64,000 bases of DNA from contig JACCGJ010000626.1 in assembly GCA_013407085.1 (NCBI GenBank), positions 62,001 to 126,000 on the forward strand, in the 5' to 3' direction. Source of the DNA: Atriophallophorus winterbourni. Lineage: Eukaryota; Platyhelminthes; Trematoda; Plagiorchiida; Microphallidae. Of this stretch, positions 1 through 11,093 are shown one piece after another (within the stretch, counting starts at the first letter, position 1; each line of letters opens with the position of its first letter). Made by a program: the position numbers and the translations under genes. Below the pieces are notes generated by a model that made no database searches, was not told where the DNA came from, and was given only the letters and a program-made list of their open reading frames with translations.

Positions 1-766
1 AAAGTTGAGACGAAACTACAGAAGATAAGTTCTTCAGGGAGATTGTTCCAGAAGTTGACCACCCTGAAGCTGAAAATGTTTTTCCTAGAATCTAGGCGAC
101 ATTGTTCCTTAGCAAGCTTGAGTGCGTGTCCACGAGTGCCCAGATTAGGACTTAAGGTAAAGATGTCATCTGGATTAACGCCGCTTAAACCCTTTAAGAT
201 CTTAAAGGTTTCAATCAAATCACCTCTCAAACGACTATGCATAAGAGAGAAAAAACCCAGAGCACCTAGGCGATCAGCATAACGTTTCTCACGATGACCC
301 TCAATCATGCGTGTTGCTAGTCGCTGGACGCTTTCAAGTCGAATGATATCCTTTTGGTAGTGAGGACACCAGCCTGCACACAATATTCCAAATGCGGCCT
401 GACTAAGGCCTTGTAGAGTGGCAGGAACACGTTGGGACATTGGCTGGAAAGCACCACCTTAAACCGGAAGAGCACATTGCATGCACGTTGCGCTGTAACA
501 GCGTATTGGTCCTCCCATTTGAAGTCAGCTCTAACTAGAACACCCAAGTCCTTAACCCGCTGTGTGGCGTCAACGCTAATAGGAGTACCTGACACCTGGA
601 CTCTGATCTTGTCGACCAGAGCAGATAAGAGTTGGCACTTATTGAGGTTCGGTGGGAGGTCCCACCGTATGGACCAGTCAATGACCCGCTCGAGGTGGTG
701 CATCAGAGTATACTCATTCGTTGAACCCATGAACTTCAAGTCATCCGCGAAAATGAAGCACGGCAC
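1..766 (-). mobile_element. CR1-like LINE (family A), 3' half of reverse transcriptase and C-terminus, degraded
   Basis: The minus strand reads the C-terminal half of a LINE reverse transcriptase. It starts at the motif C block (FADDLKF near 745), goes through the conserved LVRPHLEYCVQA segment (~385) and ends in a C-terminal tail typical of CR1-clade elements (RRLRGD-type block near 230). Frameshifts after ~360 break the frame. The protein closely resembles the family A copies at 27345-28640 and in the array after 49637. The upstream part of the same LINE resumes at 2586, beyond a DNA transposon. It is a non-functional relic. Confidence 0.85.
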
Positions 767-1160
767 TTCAAGAATCGCACTTCGCCATAACGAATCTTAG
801 CGAATAATGTTCGCTCAACTTCGATGTCCCCCAAAAACTTCGTTTCTCGACAAAAAAACATTGATATAAATTGCTATAATTCTCTAATATTCGTTCAAAT
901 TCGCTATTCTTCGCTGAAACAAATCGAATTCCGAAATAAAATATTTTTGAACCATGAAAAAACTTTTATTTGACAAAGGAGGACTTTCTTATGAGCTTTG
1001 GCATTGGAAATATACAAAACCTTCATCTCAAAGGCAATTAGTCTCCTCCTCTGACTCGGTCTCTGGACCTAGACCTGGTGCCGGAACTGGTCCGGCTGCC
1101 TCCAGTCAGAGGAGAATAGGCCCCCACCGTGAGCTCCTGGGTGTCGACAAACTCGACATC

Positions 1161-2041
1161 CTAAAGGTTGGCCTCTGGGTCATCCTGGTCTTTGAGCTGC
1201 TGCTGACTCTGAGTGCTGGTACCTTCGCCATTGGTGAACTCCTGGATGCGGAGCTTCATCCTCTTCATGTAGAGGAGCACTCTCTCGTAATTGTCATGTA
1301 TGTAGACGAGCTCCTGGACCCTTGTTGTTCAGAAGGCTTCGGGTGGGCCTGGTCACGAGTCCAGCTTCCGAGAAGACCCTCTCTGATGAGGCCGAGGTAG
1401 CCGGGATGGCGTAGACCATCCTAAAAGAAAATGAGACAGGTTGAGCATTTTGTATTAGGTTCCATGGTGAGAACGTTGAAATACTATTTCGAAGTATAGC
1501 AATACTATTTCAAAGTATAGCAATACTACATCTAAGAATAGATAATAATATATCGAAGTATAGCGAATAATATCGAAGTATGGCGAAGTTTAGCGAATAT
1601 TATAGCGAAGTATAGCGAATAACGAGAATAAATTATAATCCAACGGAAAATAAGTTACCTTTAATTTTAAACAAATTACTGGGCGACTTTGTCGAGTAGA
1701 GGGAGCTTCTTCGTCTTCATCTTGCAGTACTGGAGCACGTCGATGTCCTCCTTTTCCAGGGGAGACGCCATCCACTCATTCATCTCCAAGACATAGGGAG
1801 GAACTGGGGCTGGTTAAGACTGGGACTGAGACTCGTCGACGCTGCCAAAGGCCAATTTGGTATCAAGATCAAGGTCATGGTGCTCTTGGAGAAAACCTTC
1901 AAGATCTTGACAAGCGGGTTCCGGCATCCGAATGGATGGTGGGGCGGCTGGGCCAAGTTGGTCAAGAGAAACTCCAACCACGCACGCAAAAGAAACAAAC
2001 GCCCAGGCAAGCGGCAAGCACCCACGCAGAGCGGCAAACAC
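1161..2041 (-). pseudogene. hAT transposase, C-terminal (dimerisation) part, broken
   Basis: Read on the minus strand, the distal exon (2041 to 1680) encodes an acidic stretch and then EMNEWMASPLEKEDIDVL...PLLDKVAQ, which matches the block before the hAT dimerisation domain. An intron at 1421-1679 has GT and AG ends. The next exon (1420-1161) gives ATSASSERVFSEAGLV, the classic hAT family signature. After a one-base shift near 1320 it continues VQELVYIHDNYERV to a TAG at 1161. An in-frame TAA lies near 1816, between the acidic stretch and the EMNEW block. The N-terminal zinc finger and the catalytic core are not visible, so this is an inactive relic. Family assignment is strong; the upstream limit is uncertain. 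Confidence 0.7.
1490..1625. repeat. Short AT-rich repeats built on GAAGTATAGCGAATA
   Basis: Within the transposase intron, variants of GAAGTATAGCAATA and GAAGTATAGCGAATA recur about every 15-25 bases. The same AGCGAAG core recurs at both ends of the transposon (780-950 and 2340-2585). These may be subterminal transposase-binding motifs that spread into the intron, or simple-sequence growth. Confidence 0.55.
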
Positions 2042-2585
2042 CCAAACAGATCAAAACACCCACGCCCTTCGCATCCGGCCACACACCTACGCGAATACAT
2101 TTAAAACATCAAAGTACAAAAAAGTACAACCCTTTGTCAACTGACAGTAACTCTAGTTACCACCTCAAATGTTAGCTTATAGCAATTAAACAAGCAGTCG
2201 GTTGCTCAGTAGCTTACGTCGGTACCTTCAGTCACCATCGGAGTGCACTTGTCTGGCGGTATCTGTCATCTGATCCTCGCAGGACTCTTTTTAGAGCCAG
2301 TCGAGTGTCAACATCAAAACAATTCCCGTAGACAAAAGGTTAAAATATTAATTTCAAAAATGAACACTCTTCGCTTTTAGCGAAGACTTCGCTAATATTC
2401 GTTTACGGTAAAGCTTGAACTTGCACTTCGTTTTAAGCGAAGCGAAGTATATCGAAGTTTTAGCGAAGTTTTATTTTGCCCTTCGCCATGGCGATAGCGA
2501 AACGAATATTTAACAATAATCCCTTCGCTTCGCAACTTCGCTTCGCTTTAAATCCCAAAGCGAAGTATTCGTTATTGTCTGACCC

Positions 2586-4370
2586 CGTAAGACTTTTTCT
2601 GCCAGCTTAGTTTCTAAAAATATGTGGTTGACGGAATCGAAAGCCTTGCTAAAATCATGGTGAAGCGCTTCGACTGGCTTCCATTCATCCAACTTCTTCG
2701 TAGCAATATTAAGGAAACTGGAGAGGTATGTTAGACAAGAACTCCCTTCGAGGAATCCATGTTGAGCTACGCTAAGTAGAGAACGCTGGCAGAGATGCTG
2801 GTAGATTTTGTCGCGTATAAGTCTTTCCAAAACTTTCGAGACGATGCTGGTCAGGCTGAGTGGTCTAAAGTTATCAAGAATCGACCTGCAACCACCTTTG
2901 TGTATTGGTACTACTATGGCATTTTTTCCACTCACGAGAATCCATTCCCGAGTGCAGACATCAATTAAAGAGCTCACATAGTGGTTCTACAACACGTGGG
3001 CGAGATTTCTCAGCATAATTGAGTGGATGTCATCCGAACCCTCAGCCTTGTTAGCGCGAACATAAATAAGAGCTCCATACACCTCCGCCTCATTAAAGGA
3101 CAAATCATCTAGTGCATGGACACCAGATGGAAAGCCAAGCAACTCAGACGGTGTGTGTGAAGAATTATCCATTCGCCGATATTGAAAAACTTTGAGAAGG
3201 CTGTCGCCTTAGCTAGGTGACTATTAGCTACTCCTCCTTCCTCCAGTTTTAAGTGTCCGCTGTTTACCCTAGTTTTTCCTTCAGATTGTGCGCTACTGTA
3301 AAACATTTTCGGGTTTGATTTAGCGTCCCTGGCTAAAGATAACTCAAACTTCTGTTTGATCACACGCTGCATTTTGACACAAGCGTTTCGGGCGGTTTCG
3401 TAACGGACCCACGAACCAGAGGTGAGCGATAGCCTATATTGCCGCCATAAGCGATCACGTTTACGAATAGAACGACGAACGCTGGGAGACCACCAGGGTG
3501 GTCGCTGGTGCTTATTCACGCATTGCAGTTGAGCATGCAGGTTTTGTAGCCAGTTAAGAAATTTGCAAATTCTGTCCCAGTTTTCAGTTACACTAGAATC
3601 ACTCGAGAACAGAAGATAAGATTTTGATGACTGTAAAAGTAGGCCCCAGTCAACACGCCTTAAATTACGTCTGGGGCGCGCAAGAGGTTTGTGAAAACGC
3701 AACATGCTTCAAGGCCTAACATTACGTGGTTGCTTTTGCCACTGGGGGTAGGAACTTGAAATTCTTGACGGCTTCTAGCTGAGACGACAGCACCAAGTCA
3801 AGAGTGGATGGAATGCATCCATTGCGGAACCTAGTGGGTTTGTTAACGTGTTGATTTAATCCATGATAGTTGATTCAATGGAGAAAAGTTGCGGATTGCT
3901 CGGTGAGTACCCCTGAGGGTGCTGACCAGTCTATCTGTGAGATTAAAATAACCTAGAATGAGTACGCTTGGATATGATTGAAACAACCCGTCAAGCGTCT
4001 CAAGCAGTTGACTATTTCCTCGCAGGGATTCACAGGGCTTGACGTATACACAAGCAATCGAGAGTGCTGACTTGTAGCAAGTCAGGAGACTAGTAACAAC
4101 TTGGACATTTTAACTAGCGAGAGAGAACCCTGGGCCCGTTTTGTGCAGACCATATTCAAGGAAAAGAGCCACGCCTCCGCCTCTTTCATCGCCAGGTCTA
4201 TCGCATATAATGACAAGATACTGTTCGCTGATACAAGTTGGCACTAAATCAACCGCAGACAGCCAGATCTTAGACAGCGCTATAACCCTATGGTGTAGCT
4301 CGGCTACACGAAGAGAACGTTCATTCCACTTATTTCTCATGCTGCACACATTAGCGTAAAACACAGTGGC
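2586..4370 (-). mobile_element. CR1-like LINE (family A), endonuclease and 5' half of reverse transcriptase, degraded
   Basis: On the minus strand, 4364-4110 gives the start of an APE-type endonuclease (YANVCSMRNKW; the usual SE motif is altered to SK). Around 3950 is an ILGYFNL block in place of the usual GDFN. From 3705 comes the endonuclease-RT linker with the PPWWSPSVRRSIRKRDRLWR motif. From 3172 is a KAEGSDDIHSIML block, and from 2977 the RT fingers with NFRPLSLTS, QHGFLEGSS and FSKAFDSVNH. Frameshifts and stops separate the pieces. This is the upstream part of the LINE whose 3' half lies at 1-766; about 60 RT residues between the halves are absent. Confidence 0.85.
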
Positions 4371-4615
4371 TCAGTACTGCTTTGCCCTCGGTCGATAACT
4401 TTGGCTACTTTTTGCAACATTTCCCGTTAAGACAAACAGTTTTACTATTCATAGTTGAAAAATTCTTAACACGGTGATGTAAGATTTGAACAGAATACTT
4501 AGTTTATTACGGAAGTAATTAATCAGCGAGAGGTGAAATAATAAATTGTGTGTATACTTTCGAAAAGTAGTAAAATAAATTTTCTATATTACAGTACAGC
4601 TGTGAAACGGTGAAA
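4371..4615. other. No gene recognised
   Basis: AT-rich sequence between the truncated CR1 5' end and the Pao relic. No coding or repeat signal was identified. Confidence 0.5.
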
Positions 4616-5090
4616 ATTCTTAAAGTTTTGTATCTGAGTGTGGCAAGTGCAACAAAGTTGAACGTACCGCCGAAATTCAAGTTCAAGGCGCAAATTAATG
4701 TATTTGTTACATTACGGCCTTGGAACTGCGAATGACATTATTAAACATTCTGTTTACCTCCCGGATAATGAAGGATATCGTGAAGCCCGACTTATTGTTT
4801 GAATGGAATTCTGTCGCCAACATGATATCTTCTAATCATTTATCCAAGAGTTTCTCAATGGAGACATCAATAATCAAAATGATATTTGTTCGGTTCAAAA
4901 ACTGACACGCAGATTGCGGAACTGTAAGCTCTCGCTTGAACAGTTGAATCGTTTAGGCGAGTTGAATTATATGATAAATTTAAAGTTAAATTTTGAGCGT
5001 TTACGTTAATGTTTCGTTACTAGTGGTCTGAACGCGTGGACGAAATTATTCGATAGAACGAGAAGCCGACTTTAGGTGACTTAGTTGGTT
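4616..5090 (+). pseudogene. BEL/Pao retrotransposon gag (DUF1759-like), decayed
   Basis: Joining frames by eye, the plus strand matches the better-preserved Pao gag at 44996-45610. Shared blocks are the HSVYLPDNEGY-type segment near 4750, an NGDINNQNDI block near 4870, LTRRLRNCKLSLEQLNRLGELN near 4900-4965 and a degenerate WTKLFDR segment near 5035. Several stops and frameshifts are present. The protease half of what may be the same element resumes at 6060 on the same strand, separated by a LINE tail and unassigned sequence. Confidence 0.7.
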
Positions 5091-5400
5091 TTTTGGTGAG
5101 ACATGTCTTAATTTTGTCTGTTATTTTCTTTTTTTTCAATTTCTGCTCCAGAAATAATCGCATCCTCTTCATTTGCTTATTTCGATGCGATCTAGATGAA
5201 ACTTTATTATTGTGTGACATTGAGCGAAAAAATTAACTATCTTACTTTTGTAAATTTACCATCATTCTTTAAAAGGAAAAATGTTCAAAAATTCCGCTTG
5301 ATAAGGTCATTTTACAAATTATTTATTTTGTACACATTCATAACCTGATCATGTTTTGCATGCCTTGGTTTACCAAGAATATTATTATTATTATTAATTG
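5091..5400 (+). mobile_element. LINE 3' end ending in a hairpin plus (ATT)n tail
   Basis: This sequence is clearly similar to 8245-8540 (shared blocks include the tgtgacattgagcgaaaaaa segment). It ends with TGCCTTGGTTTACCAAGAAT followed by ATT repeats (5361-5396). CTTGG and CCAAG can pair around a TTTA loop. Similar ends occur at 8494, 17101 and 22866. It lacks coding sequence and looks like a severely 5'-truncated insertion that split the Pao relic. Confidence 0.65.
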
Positions 5401-6059
5401 CTATCAGTTAATTCGGTGCTTTACAAAGTGAACGTAAATCGAAAGCTGGTTCACCGATGTGTGTAAATACCAGGACGCTTCAAATGAATGTTACTGTAAG
5501 AACTGAGTCATCTCTATGCCCAGAGTGGTAAATGACGCATGTATCACATAAATGTACTGTGTTTGACAACCTTCATCACGCTAGAAATAATTTTGGACTC
5601 AGAAATTGTAAACTATGCTTTTGTGGTGGTTAAGGCTACGTGAAATTACAGTATATGTGTAAAAAATAAAAAAGGTAACCACTTACAATAATTCTTCGAT
5701 TGAACTGAAATCGATCCTCCCTGGCTTGCATTGACTATTTCGGTCCAAACGTCAAAGTATTATCACCGCGGTAAATCCAAGAATTAGGTGCGGCTGAAAT
5801 ATGGAGCGGTCCTTTTATAGCAGGCAAGCAATCTTTCCACAATTCACAGTCAGAACTCCAAGCACGCAGTACGGCTATCAAAGGAGATGAGAAGGGCAAC
5901 TCCGAGTAAACGAAAATTTATAATCGTAAAATCCGGGTACAATTCAAAAAGTGTACATTGATTGATACAAACAAAATGTTCACAGAAAAATGCCATACTT
6001 TAACAGCATCCAATTAAATCACATGTTAGCTGATTAAACGGTAGCTTTTAGATGTGTGA
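5401..6059. other. No gene recognised
   Basis: Between the LINE tail and the Pao protease relic. A TATA-like stretch (cttttatagc near 5812) is the only notable feature. It may be displaced retroelement flank or LTR, but no partner copy was found. Confidence 0.4.
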
Positions 6060-6445
6060 AAGATGGATGCAACGGCAAACATCACACACTCTTACATCGC
6101 ATCGTCAAGGGTAAATCTAAAATCAAGAATAATTCGACACGTACTCGAAGTTGTGGCAGATATATTCCATCATTACTGTGAGGGTAGTGGTTCCGAATAC
6201 GGTATTGCTTACGAACGCCGTTTTAAATTATTGCTCGCATGCAAATTTGGTGACAGCTGATTTAGCCGAGGAAGTGGGTCTGTCTTGTGAACAAGCTTAT
6301 ATTAATGTCATTTCTGTGCACGGTACACGCAAACGAATATGTGGTGTCAAATCATTTGTCATTCGGTCGCTGCATGATGGTAAGAAGTTTTATATTCAAG
6401 ATTCAAAAATTTATGGTAAAAAAGCTCCTAGCTGTACAACAACTT
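6060..6445 (+). pseudogene. BEL/Pao aspartic protease region (DUF1758-like), decayed
   Basis: The frame from about 6151 reads LTNAVLNYCSHANLVTADL and then EEVGLSCEQAYINVISVHG, matching the protease region of the Pao copy at 43790-44947 almost residue for residue. The protease active-site segment (LLDNGSDATLVT in the other copy) is altered here, so activity is lost. The frame closes near 6447. Upstream (6063 on) a second frame carries the preceding region (basic, HSYIASSRVN). Confidence 0.7.
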
Positions 6446-6479
6446 AGGATATAAGTATAAGGACAATAAATATATAAAC

Positions 6480-7790
6480 AAAATAAATTGAGGCATGCGG
6501 AAGCTCGACAGTTTCGTAGTTAGAAAAATGTCATGTACAGTCTCGGTATGTTGAAAATATATTCTTTTGGATAAAGGTCATGTTTTATAAACGCAATGTA
6601 GGGTGAAATTACTAAGCCTAAATATATCTAATTTGTTCATGATTATCCGTTCACTAGATGATTGTACAACATCTGACGGTAAGGAGTTCCATAAGAAACA
6701 AACTTGCACCGAATAGAAAAACCGACGTTTGTTCCGGTGAGAATGTGAAAAATCAAATGTCAGTGTTTGACCAGAGGCGAAATAGATGGCTCAGAGGTCA
6801 TTTTCTTTTGTGGTCCATTCCAGGTTTTGCGACCCAAGGTTGTGTGAGAATGGGAAATGTTTACCTATTTGCAACAATGTATACATTCTAGAGTTAAGTA
6901 GGAGCTTGCTTCGATCTGCCGCGCTGTTCAATTCATCAAAATTGCTTGACTTGATTAGCATCGAATGTTTAGCATCAACTGCAAAGAGAACCATTTTGCT
7001 GTGGCATGTTTAGGAAGGTCGTTGATGTATACCAAAAAGGGAAACGGACCAAGTACCGAACCTTGTAGACACCGCTAGTGTCTACAATTTCCCCAGAAAT
7101 CAGACAACCGACACGTACATTTGTCCTGCGATTAAAAAGATAACTTCTCAGCCAGGTAAGAACGCACCCATTAAAACTAACATCCTGCAGCTTTCTCGGG
7201 AGCACATAATGGTTCACGCGATCAAACGATTTTGATATGTCCAAGTAACACGCATGCACGCAACCACCTCCATCCAATGCCGGCGTCCAGTCGTACATTG
7301 TCTCAAGTAGGTTAGTCAAACGTGAGCGAGACATCCGAAATCCATGTTGCTCTCTGGAAAACAAGTTTTGTAGATTCGATATGACTCAAACTTCTTTTCT
7401 CCAATTCGCTCCATATCTTTTAAGTTCACCTGAAGAAGTGTAACGAGGCTGTTATTTGCTGGGTCAGAACGAGCTCCACGTTTATAGATGGGTGTTATGA
7501 TTCCTCTTTTTCAGTCAGTAAGTACAACACCTTGCTTCAAACAGTGATTAAATAAATCACAAAGTGGTTCGCACAATTGATTGCGGCATAATTTAGGATT
7601 GCGGGTGTGATTTTTTCATTTCCCGAGGACTTGCTGATATTCAACCTGCGTAGATGATGCTGCACTACTTTAGAATTGATGCATATATCCCATATAGTCT
7701 CCGGCACAAAGTGTGCTCACAATACCGATGATTATAATGCATCCTTGGGGGTGAAAACTCGTTATCTTTCATGGTAGGAAAAACCCAGGG
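6480..7790 (-). mobile_element. Non-LTR retrotransposon reverse transcriptase fragment, degraded
   Basis: Minus strand. From about 7560 comes a broken fingers region with an ITPIYKRGARSDP block. The frame from 7364 gives SREQHGFRMSRSRLTNLLETM, YLDISKSFDRVNHYVLPRKL and LRSYLFNRRTNVRVG, a standard LINE RT core. From 6994 the FADD-equivalent is changed to FAVDAKHSM, followed by a thumb-like stretch. The DD to VD change in the catalytic motif and several frameshifts make it inactive. It resembles CR1/jockey-group RTs but is more divergent than families A and B. Confidence 0.75.
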
Positions 7791-7799
7791 TTCAAGCTT

Positions 7800-8540
7800 C
7801 GTAATGCTGTTCATAACCGATTTACTATTACACTTTGATGATCTCTCACCATGATGGTGCTGATAATATCTTTAATTGTGTTCCAGTGTCTCCGACTTCT
7901 AAGCCAACTCTGCTTACTGGGCCGTGCATCATCCGCAGAAGACTGATTCATTTGTCTGAACCAAAAGCTCTCTCTAGCGAACAGTTTTGTTTTCCATTCC
8001 TTTACATTTATTTGCTATTTTTGTATCGGCAACCGCTTCCAACGTCATCCAATTTCAACTACCATCTTTTCTCATCCCCTCCATTTTCTAACTTTTGTTT
8101 CAATTTAAACTTCGGCGTTTTTAGTAATTTTCTTTCATCACAACCCCAACATTCCGAAGAAGTCCATTCACAAATTTATAAAAGAATTTTCTTTATTTTG
8201 TAAATTTACTTTTACTGTGACAATTATATTATCACGCGCATCTCTTCCTCCAATTTTTTTTTCAATTTTCGCTCCAGAATAAATCGCATCCTTTACATTT
8301 GCACATTTCAATGCAATCTAGATGAAAGCATATTACTGTGTGACATTGAGCGAAAAAAATAACTTTCTCACCCGCTGTAAAGTTATCGTACTTTGTTAAA
8401 CGGATAAAATTTTCGACAATTCCGCTTGGTGTTGGTATTAATTTTTACAATTAATTTATTTTGTACACCCTGATTACCTGATAATGATTGAAATGCCTTG
8501 GTTTACCAAGAATATAATATTATTATTAATAATAAAATCC
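7800..8540 (+). mobile_element. LINE 3' region ending in hairpin and AT-rich tail
   Basis: A pyrimidine-rich stretch (7950-8220) leads into a block similar to 5110-5400 and ends with the same TGCCTTGGTTTACCAAGAAT hairpin (from 8494) and an ATT-rich tail to ~8540. A comparable pyrimidine-rich lead-in occurs at 22440-22700. An open frame at 7835-8203 is hydrophobic and F/L/S-rich and is probably not a gene. Confidence 0.5.
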
Positions 8541-10280
8541 ATATACTAAAATCTTACCTTTCTTCTAAACCTATAGACATTATTCTTATAACTGAATTTG
8601 TGACACGTGATCATCACTGTGATTCTAAACTCATCACAACTATAAGATATTTGTGAGAAACTTAACTCTAGAACAAGGGGGAAGTTGCCGTATTCATGTT
8701 CCTTCAAGATTTAAAGTTAACAACATAACATCTTCGAGTTTAACGGAACTTAAAGATTCATTATGGATAGAAATACCTATGCTAGATCTTTTAATGGGTT
8801 GCATCTACTACCAATGAGGTTTAACTTCATCTGAACTAGAAACATTAGCTCAAACTTTCATTGAAGCTCTTTAGACTTATGGCCCGTGACTTCGACATGC
8901 CTAATTTAAACAGGCACGAAAAAGTAAAGTTTATCTCTCTTAAAAATTTCATGAAAACACTTGACTTACTAGGTTACAAACAATTTATTCATAGACCGAC
9001 TAGAAAGGGCAACATTCTTGACCTAGTCTTTGCTTTGAATATTAATCCAACCAAATTACTAATATTGCCTTTCCTCCTTAATGGGGATCATAAAATATTA
9101 TTCTTCCATCTACCATGCACTTGCAAACCTACGAACGAGGTCAAGATTCTTCACCGTTGCATCGTTTGGAACCTACTTTCAACAATTATGAGGATAGAAT
9201 ATTGGCCTCAATTCATCCTTTCAAAAGATTTTCCAACTATATCTTGTGCATTCAATCCAAAATTATAGGTTTAATCGACAGAGCTAGCAGCCTCTAAAAG
9301 CGAATAAAACAAACTAGGCTCGAGCAAATGGAAAAGAAAATTCAAGAATGGACTACATTTACAATAAATAATATTGATATTTTCGATTGTTCACGTTCGT
9401 ATGAACTTAGTGACAACAAACTTATTCTGGACAATACATTTAAAGCATCAGTAAATAGAGCACTGAACAGCTGTGCTAAGCTCAAATCACTTAGCAGACT
9501 ATTTAAAACACGATCCAGTAAACACAACCAGCAATGTAGATTCTATTATTCAGGAAAGAACTTATAATTCTGCAAAAATAAAAATAACAGACCCGAATAC
9601 AATCTGTGAAGAATTTCATATATGCTTTAATACTACATATAATATTTCTCTTTATGAACATATCATTAGAACATGTCGGAAACCTAATGCATTGCACACT
9701 GCATGCATAAATCTGAATGAAATTAATGAAGTATACAATCAAACTTGGTTGAGTCTCAAGCCAGCCATAACAGGCAGAATGGGTGGTGATGATTTCAAAC
9801 TTCTTCTAATGAACTTATTTAACACTTCAATCAAATCTGTAATCCTCCCTTTGGAGTGGAAACAATCTATTGTTACACCCAGACATAAATCTGGCTCAAA
9901 GCACATGGTATCAAATTATCGCCCAAATAAACACACAGCAATGCTATCTAGATTACCTGAAAAAATAGTAAAGAAGCTATCCTAAATCACTTATCTACAA
10001 GTTTCTTCTCTAAAGCTCAACATAGCTTCCTGAATGAAACTTCTTGCGTTACATGCCAGCTTGAACACCTTGAATATATTACTACATCGATTGAGGAAGG
10101 TTCGGCAGTTGTAGTTGTCTTCCTAAACATAACTTAAGCATTTGATACTGTTCCTTATAAGTTATTATTATCGAAACGTAAATCATATAGCATCGGTAGT
10201 AATCTTCTTTCCTGGCTAACTTCTTTTCTTAGCGATCGCACTTACTCTGTTAAAGTTAATGGCCACATATCTCTCAGCCT

Positions 10281-10297
10281 ATATATATATATATAAA
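10281..10297. repeat. (TA)n microsatellite
   Basis: A short run of TA dinucleotides within the LINE RT, at the place where the VPQGS block would be expected. The growth, or a small deletion there, has removed that motif. Confidence 0.8.
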
Positions 10298-10851
10298 TGA
10301 CATACATAACGTCATTTCACATAGCAAACTGTTCATATTCGCTGATGACATGAAAGTCGTTATCACGTTCCCCGCTAATCAAGCATAAACATATATAGCT
10401 CGACTAAACAATGATTCAGATGCACTTGCAGGTTGGGAGACAAATAAATGTCTTACATTTACAACAGCAACATCATATTTCATGCCTAAAAGATGCACAA
10501 TACAAGATAACTCAATTTTTCTTAAAAATAACGCAAACTAAATGATAGACAGCACACGTGATTTAGGATTTCGATATTCTGCATCACCCACTTTCAATGA
10601 ACAAATAGGCCATCTCATTACTACAGCCAAGCAACCTCATTGTTAAAGAGAAATGCATAAATGTTTCATCCTTCCTCTTCTAGGATATTGTGACATAATA
10701 CATACCAATAAAAATAAATCCGATGTCATAGTCTCACAAAAGATACAAAGAACTTTCTCAAAATCCATCATCGGTCATAACACCAAGCAATCATATAGAG
10801 AAAGATGTATACAACTGAACCTCGATCCCTTATGTTTTCGCAGACTCAAGC

Positions 10852-10857
10852 ATAACC
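10852..10857. repeat. Target-site duplication ATAACC (left copy; right copy 16364-16369)
   Basis: The six bases ATAACC directly precede the TGTGG start of the first LTR and directly follow the ACA end of the last LTR. The LINE reading resumes across the pair. This marks 10858-16363 as one insertion event in the LINE. Confidence 0.85.
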
Positions 10858-11066
10858 TGTGGTGATTGTTCGATTAACGATCAATAATAATCAATCATTC
10901 ATCACCATTCATTCAACAATAATCAATAGTACTATTATTCAAGTTCTGATTGTCATTCATACATTCTGGTTGTTATTCAATACATACTGTGATTCGAGTG
11001 AGCGCGGTTGTTCTCACTTACATTCTTGGGCTGATTATTCAATTCAATACAATACAATTCATTACA
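10858..11066 (+). repeat. LTR of outer gypsy-derived element, 5' copy (209 bp)
   Basis: Begins TGTGGTGATTG and ends TTCATTACA, the usual TG...CA LTR form. An almost identical 209-bp copy in the same orientation lies at 16155-16363, and two inverted copies lie at 12045-12261 and 15699-15918. It contains a GATCAATAATAATCAAT-type repeat block and the shared tcgagtgagcgcggttgttctcac segment. Confidence 0.9.
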
Positions 11067-11093
11067 TTTAGCGTCGAACAGGATCATTTCGTC

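Larger units (their letters stand above)
767..2585 (-). mobile_element. hAT-like DNA transposon inserted in a CR1 LINE
   Basis: This block interrupts the minus-strand CR1 reverse transcriptase: the left side resumes at the FADD motif, the right side at the AFDSVNH motif. It holds a hAT-type transposase C-terminus (1161-2041, minus). Its two ends (about 780-950 and 2340-2585) are rich in short motifs built on AGCGAAG and CTTCGCT in both orientations, like the subterminal repeats of hAT elements. The octamer TAACGAAT lies near both ends (790s, and in reverse near 2565). No clean terminal inverted repeat or 8-bp target duplication was found. Some LINE sequence between the RT motifs is missing, so the borders are approximate. 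Confidence 0.6.
8541..10857 (+). mobile_element. APE-type LINE, endonuclease to RT thumb, degraded (left part; split by a gypsy insertion)
   Basis: Plus strand. An endonuclease C-terminal part at 8861-9120 contains RKGNILDLVF and LNGDHKILFF. A linker (9328-9740) follows. Then come WKQSIVTPRHKSGSK and the NYRP block (9860-9930), a QHSFLNETSC segment (~10020), AFDTVPYKLLL (~10140), FADDMKVV (~10336) and a thumb with LPLLGYCD (10665 on). Many stops interrupt it from 9985 onward. It is cut at 10857 by an LTR element and resumes at 16370, where the remaining C-terminus and 3' end lie. It is a dead copy of a jockey/CR1-group family distinct from A-C. Confidence 0.75.

Noticed and set aside
7835..8203. 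Hydrophobic 122-codon frame as a membrane protein
   Set aside because: The bases are pyrimidine-rich, the location is the 3' UTR of a LINE, and a similar pyrimidine-rich stretch at 22440-22700 does not keep the frame.
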